Below, in pieces: positions 5,409 through 5,888 of a DNA stretch of 5,888 bases. How positions within the stretch are numbered: the first letter of the stretch is position 1; each line of letters begins with the position of its first letter. The notes under the pieces are model-generated. The model had not been told where the DNA came from. It made no database searches and was given only the letters and a program-made list of their open reading frames with translations. A program made the position numbers and the translations under genes. Origin of the DNA: an uncultured Pirellulales bacterium (lineage in GTDB: Bacteria; Planctomycetota; Planctomycetia; Pirellulales; Lacipirellulaceae); the NCBI GenBank assembly GCA_947258835.1, contig CAMYJY010000138.1:1-5888 (forward strand). Direction: 5' to 3'.

Positions 5409-5888
5409 ATGGATTTTAAACAGCGATTACAACGAGCCGCCGATCGCGGCCAACAGGCCCGAGATGCCAAAGCGGCGGCAGCCGCAGCACGCGCCATGAG
5501 CGAAGAAGAATGGCGACGCTTGCACGCGGCCCATCGTCGGGAGCTGACCGAACATATCGAGACCTGCCTCGGACAACTGGCCGAAAATTTCCCCGGTTTT
5601 AAGTTGGCAGCTGTCGTCGACGAACGAGGCTGGGGAGCAGCCGTCCGCCGCGATGACCTGGCCATCAAGGCGGGCAAACGAGACAATCTATTCAGTCGGC
5701 TCACACTGACGATTAGCCCCCACAATGACTATCACGTTCTCGACCTGCAGGCCAAAGGGGCTATCCGCAACAAAGAAAATTTCAGCCGCAATCACTACCA
5801 ACTGCTGAAAGACGCCGACTTGGATAGCTTTCGGCAACTCATCGAACAGTGGATCCTCGACTACGCCGAACAATACGCCGCCAGCGAA
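5409..5888 (+). CDS. Conserved-looking hypothetical protein (partial, runs off the right edge)
   Basis: The first 160 codons are visible and no stop is reached. The ATG at 5409 is preferred; an ATG at 5400 in the same frame would add three residues (MLA), and an in-frame TAG at 5376-5378 bounds the gene upstream. Neither start has a Shine-Dalgarno sequence; the leader is a pyrimidine run. Residues 1-50 are a charged, Ala/Arg-rich helical region (KQRLQRAADRGQQARDAKAA). From about 60 a mixed alpha/beta domain follows, with FPGFKLAAVVDERGWGAAVRRDD (61-83), LTLTISPHNDYHVLDLQAKG (98-117), IRNKENFSRNHYQLL (119-133) and a C-terminal helix LIEQWILDYAEQYAAS. There is no signal peptide or membrane segment, so it is probably cytosolic. 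I recognise no named family or catalytic motif. The even codon use and alternating strand pattern argue that it is a real gene. The visible part may be nearly the whole protein. Confidence 0.8.
   Translation, partial: MDFKQRLQRAADRGQQARDAKAAAAAARAMSEEEWRRLHAAHRRELTEHIETCLGQLAENFPGFKLAAVVDERGWGAAVRRDDLAIKAGKRDNLFSRLTLTISPHNDYHVLDLQAKGAIRNKENFSRNHYQLLKDADLDSFRQLIEQWILDYAEQYAASE

Noticed and set aside
5372..5725. 117-codon minus-strand open frame opposite the last gene
   Set aside because: Its Ser/Arg/Ala-rich product is a shadow of the plus-strand gene starting at 5409, whose frame looks like a real protein.

Overview
The window is a GC-rich bacterial chromosome segment, most likely from a planctomycete (Pirellulales-like). 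This assignment is an inference. It rests on the general look of a secreted von Willebrand factor A (vWA) protein and two proteins that resemble planctomycete hypotheticals, plus weak or missing Shine-Dalgarno sequences on some genes. No rRNA or other definitive marker is present.

Layout, left to right. (1) The last 44 codons of hemE (uroporphyrinogen decarboxylase, + strand) enter from the left edge. (2) hemE converges on a long minus-strand gene, and their stop codons overlap inside one CTAA. That gene encodes a PTS EIIA (type 2/nitrogen-type) domain fused to a full SLC4/band-3-type bicarbonate transporter. (3) A gene-free stretch of about 400 bp separates it from a divergent plus-strand gene for a secreted vWA protein. 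(4) A compact type II toxin-antitoxin operon follows. It has a strong promoter with an inverted repeat between -35 and -10, a leader hairpin, a Phd/YefM-type antitoxin starting at GTG, and a PIN-domain (VapC-type) toxin. (5) A small minus-strand hypothetical gene converges on the toxin with a 2-bp gap. (6) A gene-free stretch of about 500 bp contains a composite repeat region: two direct and one inverted copy of a ~22-27 bp motif, framing a pair of ATTCCC-N8-GGGAAT hairpins. (7) A plus-strand conserved-looking hypothetical gene starts at 5409 and runs off the right edge.

How the genes work together. Only the antitoxin and toxin form an evident functional unit. The most striking object is the EIIA-SLC4 fusion. 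Eukaryotic band 3 carries a cytoplasmic domain with an EIIA-like fold but no PTS function. This bacterial protein keeps the canonical phosphohistidine motif on the same chain as the SLC4 membrane domain, which suggests phosphorylation-linked control of bicarbonate or anion transport. The remaining points of interest are the repeat region and the toxin-antitoxin control region, where a good promoter and a short open reading frame compete as explanations for the same bases.
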